Part shown: piece after piece, positions 34,436 to 47,200 of the stretch
Position numbering within the stretch: the stretch's first letter is position 1
Layout of the letters: each line of letters opens with the position of its first letter
NCBI GenBank assembly: GCA_005406025.1
Contig: BGZK01000853.1
Coordinates: 124,001 to 188,000 of the forward strand
Length of the DNA stretch: 64,000 nt
Direction of reading: 5' to 3'
DNA from: Eumeta japonica
Lineage: Eukaryota; Arthropoda; Insecta; Lepidoptera; Psychidae
The notes under the pieces: model-generated
Told to the model about the DNA's origin: nothing
Databases searched by the model: none
What the model saw: the letters and a program-made list of their open reading frames with translations, nothing else
Translations under genes and position numbers: made by a program

Positions 34436-37400
34436 ATCAACAATAAGGCGGATCTCCTGCGGGGGGCGCTGGTTGGCCGCACGGTAGAGAGGGTAATGCA
34501 CTCCCGTCTATATAAGTACGTCCGGCTTTTGTCATTATCCCAGTTCAGTCAGATCACTCGCTCCAAATGGACGGCCCCACGCGCTCACTCCCAACGCTCT
34601 CTGCCTTTGTTATTGCTCACTATTGTGTTTTCTGTAGATCGCCGCCACCGCAGTGCCCCGCGACCCACCCGGCTCTGACGATTGAGAGTCCGCTGCGCCG
34701 CTGACCGCCACGCTTTACACCACTGTTAACCTTTTTATTTCGGCTTTTATATTCGTAGAGTTTTTGGAAGTTTAAAAAATTTCACAAACGAAATGAATTT
34801 ATTTAAATTTCTTTAAGATCAAATCACTAGCTACCTAACGGTGTCAACAAAGTAGTTTGCAATGAGCCCCGGGTGCTGGCCTTTCTCTTTTAAGGAATGA
34901 TAAACCCGGACGGATCTGTTACTACCGGTTTTGAAGGGTGTTCCCAGTCAACAATAGGTGCCGCTCGCTAACCCTCCAATAATATTCCCAAATCCATTAT
35001 CTGTCCTGCTTTTGCTTGTCCTATTGCAGGCCTAGGTCGGAATCGTAACAGTTAAGGCCACTAGGCTAAAACCCGCACCCCTGTAATTGAAATTAAGAAC
35101 ATCCAACTTAAAACGACTTACAAAACGACACAATATCGTGCTAGTCAACGCACGAAAAGGCCTTTGGGCGAACAATAGACAATAACTAAGCACCTGCGCT
35201 TGTGGCCGTCGGTTGTCAGTCAAACGGTCAAGCACAATCATTTCATCCAATAATTTTACTTATTAATATTACCTTAATAAAATAAACATTTTATGACTAA
35301 TATTATATTAGCATTAAAACCGAACATGAATAAGGACACCTCCCGCCCTACAAGGGCGGGGGAGCCGACAAAGAACTTATGGAGACTCTGTCCATGGACC
35401 AAATTAAGTCCCTTTTTAATCAGTTCCTATCGTAGAAGGGTATCTTAGTATCCATTAACATAATCGATGAGTTTGTCACTGCTGCTACGCCAGCGTTGAG
35501 TCGCTCGATCTCACTCTCGTCGTCTATTGTCAGCGGCAAGCACTCCGCTAACTACCGTTCCTCCGACGCCTCCACGGATCAGTCGGACGATACAGTTCGG
35601 GGCTCGGATAGCAAACAGGACGACCTCTTCACTACCGTCGTCAACAAAAAGAGAAATAGGACGTCCCTGCTGCGACGACAACGGCAACGCGCCGATAATA
35701 GTGCAAGTATGTACATCGACACCCACCCGGCCGCGCCAACTACTCTCACCGACTCACCTGCGTCCCCCAACACTTCCTTCACCCCGTAACTCGCGCTACG
35801 ATCACCGTCGCCAAACAGACGATAACTGGAGTTGATGCTGCCAAAACATCCGGTGCCAAACCGACCCCCAAGGCCAAATCCCCACCATCCATTTATCTTC
35901 GTAATAAAGAGAAATGGAATGCAGTATCCGCTGATTGCAATAGACTGCACATCAACTACACCAGTGCGCGCAATACGCTACAAGGTATAAAGATATCAAT
36001 GGACTCTATATCAGACTTCAAGAACCTCAGTAGCCTTCTAACAAAGAACAATTTCCACTTTCACGCATACGCGCTCGAAGAAGAGCTCAAAATCAAGACG
36101 GTGTTGAGAAAGTTCTAGAGATCCCGACAGACTGCATAAAGTTAAGTCTAGAAAATCAAAACTACCTCGTCTTTGCCGTACACAGGATTCACCGTCGAGA
36201 CGGCACAGCTAACGTACGTCACAGACCAGAAATACTCAATCTCGCGGTATTAAAAGGTCTGGTACTAAATTTGAACTCAATCGAGACACTTCACTGCCTC
36301 GGCTCAAACCACCTACCCGTACTGCTTAAATTAGGCTCATTCACCGGTGAAGAACAGCCTGTGAAAATCAAAACTATCATAGAATGAAAGCGACCGTCGA
36401 CCACGCTTGAGGAAGTCGACACCCCTAATCTCAACGGTTATTCCGTTATTCCGGATGACATAGTATCCAACAAGGACATCGACACAGCCATAGGAGCTCT
36501 TACCGAACACATGAGAACAGTAGTCAATCAATGCCAAAGGAAGGTTTCTGCAAACTCAGATCGCCAGGGTCTGTCCACGGACGTTCGCAAACTGATAAGA
36601 GCAAAAAATGCAGCCCTGCGCCGCGTGAGCTCCTACCCTACACCCGAGTATAGTACGCGAGTGTAAGTCCTCCAACGCGAAGTGAAGGCTCGCGTAAAGG
36701 AGGTCAAAAAACGATAATTGAAACACACTAATGGAAGAAATCACTCCCAACCACAAAGCCCCCTCGGCTGGGTATATCGCTAACAGTATCGAACTACTAT
36801 GTTGGCTGAATCTTGCGCCCCCCAATATCAAACACGTAAACCGTGTCAAAAACAAAGTCTTCCGTAAGTCCTTGTTACCTCCCAAAGAGGGATTTTCTTT
36901 CTGGTCGCAATTTTCAATGCTTGCATTAAAAATCGTCACTTTCGCGAGGCGTGGAAAGAAGCCGTTATTGTTAGCATCCCGAAACCGCGGAAAAACCTCG
37001 CGACCTCCTAACTAGCTATAGGCCGATCAGCCTGCTGAGCGGTTTAAGCAAACTATTGAGAAAGTTCTTAAAACACAACCCAGTATTCACCTATTAGGAA
37101 ATGGTCTGATCATCAACGAACAGTTCGGATTCAGACCAAATCACTCCTGCCCCCAACAAGCCGTTCGACTAGTCGAACACATCTCGGGAGGGCTTTAAAC
37201 GCAAACGTAAAACCATAGCGGTCTTCTTCGATGTCGCAAAGGCATTCGACAAAGATTGACACGCAGGCCTAATTTACAAACTTCACCAATTACAAGTCTC
37301 AGATCGTCTCGTCTTCATCATTCATCAATACCTAACGAACAGTCAGTTCTCCTTCCGGCATAAGAATAGCACTTCTGCCAAAAGACTGATTAAAGTCCGA

Positions 37401-37735
37401 GTTCCTCAAAGCATCACACTTTACCCGCTGCTGTACTCCGTGTACAAAAATGGCATCTTGCATTCGCAAACAGGCGTTCAACTCTCTCTCTCTTCGCCAA
37501 CGACACCGCTCTATACTTGCGCTGTAGCAATTTTCGTCAAATTACTCCTTGTCTACAGAAGGCCATCGACGAGCTAACGCGTTGGATTCAAACTTGGAGA
37601 ATCGAGGTAAACCCCGAAAAATCGGCAGCTATCTTCTTCAATTATAATAAAATCAAACCTGCCGCTCTTACAACGACAATAGAAAATCTCCTAGGTACCC
37701 CTCGATCAGTAAGGTCTAAATAGGCCGCCCTCGAC
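34436..37735 (+). pseudogene. Broken jockey-clade non-LTR retrotransposon
   Basis: A GC-rich leader (34440-34740) carries TATATAAG and a downstream CAGTTCAGTCAG, possibly the element promoter. ORF1 starts at ATG 35326 and continues with frameshifts; IYLRNKEKWNAVSADCN and FHAYALEEELKIKTVL near 35900-36100 match the gag protein of jockey-type elements. Sequence then passes directly into HCLGSNHLPVLLKLG near 36300, the C-terminal end of the endonuclease, so most of the endonuclease is deleted. Reverse transcriptase scraps follow: VIVSIPKP near 36965, FGFRPNHSC near 37125, and LFANDTALYLR, which replaces the usual F-A-D-D box near 37490. The thumb region ends near 37720. Many stops occur; the 3' end is missing. 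Confidence 0.78.
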
Positions 37736-38312
37736 CAGCGTCCCCAAGTGTCCCGATTTTAATGGGACGTCCCACAAAAGAGCTGACTTTTTAAATGTCC
37801 TGTCAGGACAAGTATATGTCCCGCTTTATGATACTTTCCATTGACAAAGAACCATCACAGATTAATATTTCACAGAATATACATTTTTCTCATTCATTTC
37901 ATTTTCTTAGCTTTGTATTTGTTGTTATCCCGCGTCAAAATGCTTTGCCCCGAAATTTTTATTCAATTTAAGTACGTTTCCCGAATTTCTGAAAAAAATA
38001 CCTGGCAACATTGCCCCCCACTCCTCCGGTCGGTCTCCTGCTGGGTAGTTCATATGAACCTGACCAGTGTCGGTGTCCGGTGACTTCCTATGCTGAGACG
38101 ATTCCCTTAAGGAATCGTCCATGGGGCAAGTCACCCGCCATCAGCATTCCTGTGTGCTGTCCGGCCGCCATTCCTTCAATTGGACTTTTTTTGTGGGTTT
38201 CAACTCCATACTACCCGCACGCACGGGCATGCGGGCGTGCGGGCGTATATTATGCATTTTTTACCTCTTCCTCGTCGTAAGACGAAAAAAAAAACAATAT
38301 TTTAAAAGTAAT
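37736..38312. other. Gene-free interval of repeat-like sequence
   Basis: Starts with a GTGTCCCGATTTTAATGGGAC segment resembling a decayed inverted repeat. At about 38020-38190 there is a GC-rich stretch that is probably another TE fragment. I cannot name either. Confidence 0.35.
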
Positions 38313-39321
38313 TACTACATTTCAAAATGGAACTCTTTGGCTGTAAAATATAGTTTGTCTCATCTAACTGTCATTTGTTTTTATATTGTGACGTTATTTT
38401 AATAATTGAGTGTCTACATTACTATGGATTTAAGTGGTGAAAATTTTCGTAGTATAATTTTCTACGATTTTAAGTGCAATTTGACGGCTCAGCAGAGCCT
38501 CACTAGTTTTTGGCCTGCTTTAGGTGATGAAGGACGATACGAGACGACTATTTATAACTGGTTTTAAGAATTCGAGCGCAGTCGCATCAATCTCAGTGAC
38601 GAATTTCGCGATGGTCGCCCGTCCACCGCTGTGTACAACAAAAACATCGATGTTGTGCGACGTATTATCGAAACAGACAGGCATGTGACCGATCATGAGA
38701 TTAGGGCATCCTTAGGCATAGGCATGTGTTAAATGCAATCAATCCTACATAAACATTTAGGTATGAAAAAACTGTCCCAGATAATTTAACTGAGACTCAA
38801 AGAACTTTGAGCCTCAGTTAAAATATGGCATTGCACTTGGTGCAATGCCATGCTTACCAGATTCAAGGAAGGGGCGTCAAATTTGGTATGGGATATAGTA
38901 ATAGGTGACGAAACACGGATTTATTACTACAATCCCAAAACAAAGCAGCAATCAACCAGATGGGTCTATCGTGATGAGCCAAAACCAACCAAAATACCTG
39001 TGAGCGGTTGAGTACTTCTTTTCAGTAATCGTAATCGTAATTTTTGAAGGAGAAAAACGTAGAATTTATGAGCAATCCTGCGTACAGTCCCGACCTGGCA
39101 CATTGTGACTTTTTTTGTTCGCAATAATTAAGAACCAATTACACGATCAACGATTTTCATCGCCAGAAGAGGTTTACGAAGAGTATGAAAAACATATTTC
39201 TGAGGTGAATAGGGAGAAGTGGTATAAATATTTTCAAAATTTGTTTATTCGTATGATAAAATGAATTTACGCTAACGGAGAATATTTTGGGAAATAATAA
39301 TTTCATTTTTGACCATTCGTA
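38313..39321 (+). pseudogene. Decayed mariner transposon, second copy
   Basis: A start codon at 38424 opens MDLSGENFRSIIFYDFKCN, followed by YNWF, a stop, RDGRPSTA, IRASLGIG, a stop, and LHKHLGMKKL. After two hairpins the frame resumes as WCNAMLTRFKEGASNLVWD, then GDET (first catalytic Asp region), KTKQQSTRWVYRDEP. The C-terminal third is deleted or scrambled. The ends are degenerate inverted repeats (TCAAAATGGAACT on the left, TCAAAAATGAAAT on the right in reverse complement) bounded by TA. It shares subterminal sequence with the relic in kz intron 9. Confidence 0.82.
38785..38851. repeat. Two consecutive hairpins inside the mariner relic
   Basis: Hairpin 1: 38785-38802 pairs with 38805-38822, one mismatch in 18, 2-nt loop. 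Hairpin 2: 38825-38836 pairs with 38840-38851, perfect, 3-nt loop. They lie between LTETQR and WCNAM codons of the transposase. Confidence 0.9.
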
Positions 39322-40278
39322 GTAAGTATTATTTACTTATTCATTCCAGAAATTCTCAGTGCATCGTACCTATAGATATACAACTATCTCATTCTATCGC
39401 TTTGTATCGTTGTGTACACGTTGTTCTATTTCGCTCCACTCCCGTGGCACCACCATGTTTCTTCTTCCTACGTCATATCTATCGTCCCTTTCGTGTAACA
39501 AAATGTACTTAAACGTGACAAGATCCTGAAATTTCATTCTCAATTTTCATAAAATTAGCGATTATCGAGTCGCAGCCTAAGAAGTTTCACTTTAAAATTT
39601 TTTTTGCATATATTGTTAATATTAGCATGTCGGTGACGCGAACTTATAAGAAGTTACTGAAATAAAAATCTCCCAATGTGCGCATAAAAAAATTTTCACG
39701 TATATTGCTTTAGCGTGTTCATGACTAGCATGTCGGTGCCGCGAGCTCATAAGATTTTACCTATCCAAAAATCGTCTAACGTTCCTATATCATGCGTCCT
39801 CATTTCACTTAACTTTATTTTAGTACTGAAGATGTAAACAAGAGATATATCTATTCTATTGAAATTAATCTTGAAACACGAAGAAGCTAAATTCTGTTAT
39901 AATTAGCCTCAAAAATTCTAAGAAAGCTTCGATAGTCTTTATGCCAAATGTTTTTAAGGACTTCATTCATTTTGAGATCCATCGTTGTGACGAGGTCGTG
40001 GACAGGAAGACTAGGATATATTCTTGAGTTATCAAAAATAATATTCGTAATAGCTCGGTCATCGTGATTCGTCCCTCTCGCAGACCAATAGCAATACCAC
40101 AGCACAGCAAATGAAGTCATCTAAAATACGAACATTGTACCCGATTACGTGGCAACGACTAAAATGAATACACACTGTGATAACACAACCGGATAGAAAA
40201 TGTTCACATTTCGTATCTATGAAACACATTCACTCGGTGACTACTTGATTTATCGTTATCAAAAAAAGATTATACACG
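39322..40278. other. Upstream region of FABP-A
   Basis: No gene seen. Contains a GTTTCACTTTAAAA word near 39585, also found near 53985, perhaps a relic of the element type at 32072. Two short near-repeats around 39625 and 39730 share TAGCATGTCGGTG(A/C)CGCGA. Confidence 0.5.
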
Positions 40279-40286
40279 TATAAAAG
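40279..40286 (+). promoter_or_regulatory. TATA box of FABP-A
   Basis: TATAAAAG, 80 bp upstream of the ATG at 40366. With a start site about 30 bp further on, the 5' untranslated region would be about 55 nt. Confidence 0.65.
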
Positions 40287-40365
40287 ACCTGTTCGTATGC
40301 AATTAGGCTAGTTGAAAGTTGGTGTTGACTGTGATTTGTAGCCAAAGAAAAAAAAAATATAGAAA

Positions 40366-41218
40366 ATGTCGTTCTCCGGAAAGCAATGGAAGAAAGCTAA
40401 AGCCGACAATATGATTGAATTTTTGGACGCTTTAAGTAAGTACATCTTGTTGTTTAATGCAATATTGTATTAAACGTATAACTTTATATTAGTTTTATAG
40501 TTTTAATTTGTTATTAGTTCTTTTTTTATAGGTGCATTAAAAAAAATGGTTTCATAAATCCACGCACAAAATAAATGGGAAATAAATATATTTCACTCTT
40601 GCATTGCCTTTGTTTATGACCGTCGAATTGCATTTTAGCGATGTTAATTGATTTTTTTTTTTTTTCCAAACAGAACTGAGCGAAAAAGTCAGATCTCTAC
40701 TCAAACAAACCGATTCGCTGACTTCCTTCACGAAGAACGCAGACGGCACATGGACCTATAAAGTGGAAGTTGGAGGCAATGTGCTGTTAGAGGAGACTTT
40801 CGGTATTGGAAAGGAATACGACTATACCAGACCGGACGGTGTGGTCACCAAGAACACTTTCACTCTAGAAGGGGACACACTGAAGCAAGTGATGAAGGAC
40901 CCTGAAGGAAAGAGTTTGTACATCGAGAGGGCTTTCTCCGGAGATACCATGAAATTGGTAATACGACTTATATACTTATTTGAGTACTAAATTGAGTATT
41001 ATTGTTATTTTTAGGTTCCCATTTGCAAGAAGGAACATTTTTAAATTATTTATCTGTGATTCTGTGTAACAAATAATTACATAATAAGATTGAAACATAA
41101 AGAACCAAATGCTCCAGTCAATATTATAAATTATCAAACTGATTCTTTTATTGTTTTACAGAAAGTGAACGCTGATGGCATCGATATTACGGGCTACGTG
41201 GAGTATCAGAGTGTGTAA
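40366..41218 (+). CDS. Intracellular lipid-binding protein (FABP family), copy A, 3 exons
   Basis: Exons 40366-40435, 40674-40957 and 41162-41218, all GT-AG, give 411 nt and 136 residues starting MSFSGKQWKKAKAD. Length and beta-barrel-like alternation fit the FABP/CRABP family: a short helical N-terminus, then NADGTWTYKVEV, GVVTKNTFTLEGD, KSLYIERAFSGD and a final VNADGIDITGYVEYQ. Family members carry fatty acids or retinoids in the cytosol. The usual C-terminal Arg-x-Tyr that holds the ligand carboxylate is not kept: the end reads GYVEYQSV, with Val at the Arg position. Arg109 in the IERA strand remains. Intron positions after residue 23 (phase 1) and after residue 118 (phase 0) match those of copy B. 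TATAAAAG upstream, AATAAA at 41251. Ligand not predictable. Confidence 0.88.
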
Positions 41219-41250
41219 AATTAACTAGTACATAGAAAAAAAAACATGAC

Positions 41251-41256
41251 AATAAA
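41251..41256 (+). terminator. Polyadenylation signal of FABP-A
   Basis: AATAAA 33 nt after the stop codon. Confidence 0.7.
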
Positions 41257-44185
41257 CTAATATATACATTTATTGTGTTGTTATTTTAATATTTTTTTTT
41301 TTGCTTCAATCAGCATTAAATATATAGGAATTAATTAGGTTGACATTACTTACATAAAAATGATTATTAATTAATATTTAACTATTAGTTTGTAGTGGCT
41401 TATTATTTATTTTTTATTCAAATTAATAATTGAATTAATAGTTTTGAGTTTTACATTTAAAAATCAATCATATTGCTATTAAGTTGATAAAATCTTATTA
41501 ATTTAATAGTATTACATACAATCGCCCTTTGAATGTAAAATTTTAATAAATCAATGGCAATTATATATAATTGACCTTTGAAACTAAAATCAAAATTAAT
41601 TTCTTTATTTAATTGCATAAGAAAATAGTTACCTATTGTTAATTTTAATATTCAAATCTAATACTTGTTAATACACATATAATGTCATAAGATGGATGAT
41701 TTATATAACAAAAATTATTAGCCATTTGTATCTATATCTAATAGTAGGATGTTATAATATCAAACAATAAGAAAAAAAAGAAGAAAAAACAAAAAAAAAG
41801 AAATTGAAGTCCATATTTCAAATTTCGGAAGTTGAAGGAGGAAACGGAGATTAGACAGTTGACCAATTAAAATAAAAATAAAGCAAGCAATAGCTTCATT
41901 ATTGATTTGAACTAACTAAAAAAAAGTGATCGATTTGGTCGGAACTAGCAACACACATTTTGAATATTTTGTGAATCTGGCTGAACCAAGAGTTTTTATA
42001 CTATGTACCTACAATCATTCATTTCGATTCAAAAGAAACTAATAGTGGAGTTAATATTTCTCTCAACTGGCTGTTTTTACATAAAACAATGATATTCGAA
42101 TGCAATATTCCCAATAAATAAAACTGAGAATTATGACTAACCATACCGAATTCAAAAATAATTTCATTGAAAACTTTCCATTCCTTGTGAAGCCATTTCG
42201 ATATTTTTATCTCTGATTTACAATCAATCACTGAACACGTGCAACGATGTTTATCTATAACGTTTCGCGCCGACAAGTTCTACTTTGTCTATTGATTAAC
42301 TTTTGCTTATCGAATTTGATAAAGATATCGTGGTTTATATGTTTGTGCAATGTCTGAATGCAATGAACATGAAACTTGACACTATATGAGCGATCCTCAA
42401 TGTCCTTTTAAAATCACTTTTAGCTAAAAGTCACTTTTAAAATTAATTTTGTATTCCTTGTCTTGCTTTTAGAGGGTTTTAACCCGAAAAACTGTTAAAA
42501 TGAGGGCGTGAAACGCAAATTTTATTTTGAAAGCGACTTTTTGCTCTATAGCATTTTATAAGGAGATAGTGGAGGGGGCTCTAAGTGAAAAATATCGGCT
42601 GTATTTTAACAAAAAAATTAGTTGTCTGTAAAATCGGTTTACGGACAATACTTTTACGTGATAATATCACAAGAAAACATTGTTTTATGAATTGAATTGA
42701 ATTATTATCACTGAATCATCATTATTTTCTATAATACAAAGAAAGAGTTAATTGAAAATGACAATGTTTTCGATAAATTAAAATTTATTTGCACTCATTA
42801 ATTCAAATATTTTTATACTTAAATAAGACAGTAAAGAGATAGATGTGTCACAAGCCGAACGTTTAGGCCGATCGTGTCTCTCTATTGTTCCGCGCTCTCG
42901 CTCGCAAGCTCGGCTCAGGCGGAACGCGACAATGAGTCATGCTTTTTCGTGAATACAGCCGGCGTTCATCGATTTATAAGACGTTATCACATCAAAAAAA
43001 AACGAACTTTTTATTAGATGTAATACATAAAAACATTGCACAAACGTTTTTAAAATGACCGTTTTACGTGTTTCTATTACCGTGGCTTTTTCTTTATTTC
43101 AGCCGCCGTTCATTGAATATAAGCCTCCCCTGGATGACCGTGACGTACGTTTCCGGGCCACCCGATGCCAACGGTGGCCCGCGACCCTGAGCAGATCATT
43201 GATCCCTACACTGGAAGACCGTCCACTTCGTGGTTGTTAATCAGAAACATTTCTTCCTCGGCGGTTATAAATTCTACGAGCGATACGGCCTGCTAAGTCG
43301 GCCACTGTAATTCTTCTACGAATTACCTCGTTAAGGAAACTCGAGAGCTTTGCTAGCATATATTGTAAACTGTCCCTGTTTATCTAGTAATTCCTTGATC
43401 ATATCGACTGGTTAGAACCCAATTATTGTATTATCATTCGATTTGAACACACTCGATAAATTTCATATGTATGATCGATCTCCTTGATTTACATACACAT
43501 ATATAATAGAGTAATAAAAAAGTTAAAGGTAATAAAAGCATGTTAATAAATAATATTAATAAATAGTATTGAGACATTGATACCAGTCGAGATAATACAC
43601 ACCCTCAAATCCTCTGCAGTTTCAAACTATTAAAACTAATTTATTAGTAAATTGCTTATTAATAACAAAAATGACATTCATTTTATATAGAAATCGGTTT
43701 ATTTAAGAAGTAGAACATTAATGTTACATCTTGAAAGACTTAAATATAAGAATAAAAAATTTTTTTTTCAACGGGTATATATATGTTATTTTTAAGTGTC
43801 ATCTCTTTATTGCCCGTTTGTTAATACAATTTTGAAGTTTTTAAAAACGCGATCAGTCATCATGACGCTCACTAACCATACTCTGGTGGGTGTAAATTAT
43901 TGATACAAATAGACGGGCATTGTATGAAATTATGTATTTCCAGTAAGTATTTAAATTTAACTCTTTCAAGTAATGTTTTTATTCGGAAAAGCTAACTACC
44001 TACATAATTTTGAAAGTCATGACTCCCCACTGCCTGGTAACGGTAGAAAAATTTATGATTCCTAAAGAAACGTTTCATTTTCATAGATAAGAATGTTTTT
44101 TTTTTCCTTTATTTTGTATACATATTCATTTATTTGGACGGTATCTGTAACATCAACAAAACACCTTAAAATCGTATATATGTGG
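41257..44185. other. Interval between the convergent FABP genes
   Basis: AT-rich, with an A/G-rich tract near 41770-41810 and the RTE fragment at 43080-43320. No other gene is seen. Confidence 0.5.
43080..43320 (-). pseudogene. RTE-clade retrotransposon fragment, second copy
   Basis: On the minus strand it gives LAGRIARRIYNRRGRN, a stop, RSGRSSVG, then NDLLRVAGHRWHRVARKR and, after a frameshift, the GEAY-like tail. Same RT C-terminal tail as at 30780-31065, but extends further toward the end of the protein. Inactive. Confidence 0.7.
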
Positions 44186-44191
44186 TTTATT
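44186..44191 (-). terminator. Polyadenylation signal of FABP-B
   Basis: AATAAA on the minus strand, about 33 nt after the stop codon. Confidence 0.65.
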
Positions 44192-44223
44192 ACTGTTGTA
44201 TACAAGAAATGAATACGTTGATT

Positions 44224-47200
44224 CTAAGCAGCCTTGTAATATCTTACAGCTTTTCCATCCCAGCCTTCGGCAGTGGTGGTCTGTGAAAAAGAGCAAACTG
44301 ATATTAGTTAACAAATATTTACTTCCACGTTCAAAATAAATATTTGGAAAAATATACAGTAGGTTATAAAGAAGAATTTTACAAACAATTCATCCTAATT
44401 TTTTTTATCAACCAATTTAAAGAACTGTTATTTATTTTATGCTCTATGCTTAAATCTTTTATTTATTGAACTGATCATTTAAATTGTCCATCACGTCTTA
44501 CCGCATTTATCGTAAGTTTCACGAAAAGTGAATATTTGCAAAATCCAAAAGTGCATACCTCATAAGAATCATAAAATTTTTTATAAAAAATAAATTCTAT
44601 TGCTGACTTATTGCGTTTTGACACTAATAAGGAAAAAGAAACTAAAACAAACCCGTAAACTACTTATAGTGATATGTGTAAGTACCGAGCGATATTGAAC
44701 TTTCTATCCATAAGGCACCATTAAACTCGTCAGAAAAAGCACAATATAATCACTTTTAACTAATTCAATTTTTATAAAGTAACCACACGGATTAGGTTAA
44801 AGATATTCAACGTACTTCTATACTTTACACTAAACGTAGTGCTACAAAATGGTCTCGATATGTTAAGAGATTTACGGATTTTTTTTTTCAATATTTTTTT
44901 TATATTAAGCAGAAAAAGGTAAATTAATTTTTAAAAATGTCTTCGTTGAACTTGGTCAAGTAAGAGTAGAGCACAAGTCAAACTCTTCGTGTCATTGTAA
45001 TTGTGCGGTAAAATTTGATCTATCGTTTGCTTATTATCTGTCAAATCTTACTGCTTACGTTTACAATACATTTTTTTTTTTTTTTTTTTGGTACAACTCG
45101 CCGTTATTATCACACTCTATGTTGTAGAAGTCACACCAACTACGAGTATGATAGTTTAAATGACGTACTTGAAACTCGACTAATGGTGAATATGCACCTG
45201 AAGCAGATAAAGGTTAAATAATTTTTTGTAAACTTTTTCGGTTCAACATTATATCTCTACTAATATTTTTTAATGTTAATTATTAAAACCATTCGCTATA
45301 TAACTCGGAAATCAGCTTAGCATAAGAGTTTCTTTCAAAATTTTGTCCTTTCATTTTTGAACAGGTAGAGAAACTTTATTTTAACTTTTCCAAACAATGA
45401 GAATTTCAAAATATACAACATCTTATACCAAATAAAAAAATATATACGTACATCCATTTCCAAATATTTGACGAATACCGTCATATCAACACAAATGTGA
45501 ATGCTCTTATTAGAAGCATCTTTCTTACTTTTCGAAAGTAAACTAGAAGGTTAAATACTTTGTAATTTACAGAATAATGCAAAAAAGAAAATTCTTACCG
45601 AAATCATCTCCGTGGGTGTGTATTCTCTCACGACAGTGACGATTTTTCCGCTGCGATGTTTCTGTACTTGTACTAATTTATTGTTTTCTACTGTGATTGT
45701 AGTTTTAAACTGGAACCGAAAAAAAAACAATATAAAACTGCTAATCTCAATTACTTGATGTTATTAAAAACAATAATTAATAAAAATATAATCTATCTTC
45801 TTCCGAATTCAAGTATGACGCAAAAAAGTTTTCTTCGTGTAACAGAGAATTTTTAACGATCAAAGACGATAATTACACTAGATATATTTTCTTTACATAA
45901 CACATTCCATTATATATCCATCTAAAATAACCTAGAAATTTTTCATTTATTATGTTTTTATCTTCACATGATAATGGTGATGAATCATCAATTCATCACC
46001 ATTATCACGCATCATCACTGATGATGCATGATGATGGTGATGATTTTCATATACAATTATATGAAAATCATCACCATTACCACGCATCGGCAATGCGGTT
46101 ATGGGAGACCATAGATATTATTATATATTAGAGACATTAATAAGTTAATTCAAAAATTTTTGTAAATCAAATAAATATATACAGAATGTCGAGAAAACGG
46201 GAAGTATGTACACCCCAAAAACTGCACACAATGCAGACACGTTCGTGAAAGTTTGATAATAAAAAAAAAATTATGAGATCGCTTATTACGTGAAGGTTAC
46301 GAAGCAAATGTACACAGAGACCATACAAAAGTTTAACTCTATATAAAAGTTTAATTCAGTAGTATGAACATTCGAGAACGAATGGTTCTTTGAAAATTTG
46401 GCGGTGCGCCGTCCAAAGGTACGTAATTGCTATTTGAAATTAAAATTGTTTCCAGTAACATTTTTACTTTTCAAATAATTCTTACTAATTATTAAATAAA
46501 TATACAGTGACTTATACAGCGACTAGATAAATATTATTTCATTTCTATTTTTATCAACGATAAGAGTTAGGAACTTTAATATGCTCCACTTCGATAACAA
46601 GACCCTATTTCATCAATCGTATGCCTGTAATTTATTTTCGTCTTTTAAGAATTACTTTGTAAATTGGATAATATTTGTTTTGGATATTATTTGTTGGATT
46701 GCATCGAAAAGATATTTTCAACAGTTTGAAATCTTTTTAAAACTGACAAAATTTTATTTTATTAGAAGTAGCTTCATATTCACATCGATTTAATCATCAT
46801 TATAATTATATTATCGATTTCTAGACTCGTAAAATCGATGTATTTCCTGTTACGTCGAATTTCTCTGCGATTCGATCTTTTAATTTATTTAAAACGTGCT
46901 CTCGCCCGCAGCTCCGCCCGCATTTACATAGAATGTATTCCCACATCTTTTGTGTCGACTGATCGCGCTGTCAGCTGTGATCCCGATATTGTTCCTGCTT
47001 TGGATTGTAATTTTGACCCCACTTTTGATTCCAATTCTGATCTCTATCATCTAGATAGAGATCAGAATTGGAATCAAAAGTGGAGTCAATATGCATATTT
47101 TAAACAGAACCGGGATAAATTCCCGGTTCTGTTTAAAATATACATAATGAATGGAAGTAGCAGCGAAACGGAATAAAAACTATCCTATGTGTTACTCCTC

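Noticed and set aside
35496..35835. Overlapping frames on both strands near 35.5-35.9 kb as separate genes
   Set aside because: They belong to the broken ORF1 of the jockey relic or are its antisense shadows.
37841..38402. Three overlapping short frames
   Set aside because: No domain and no consistent frame; sequence looks like TE fragments.
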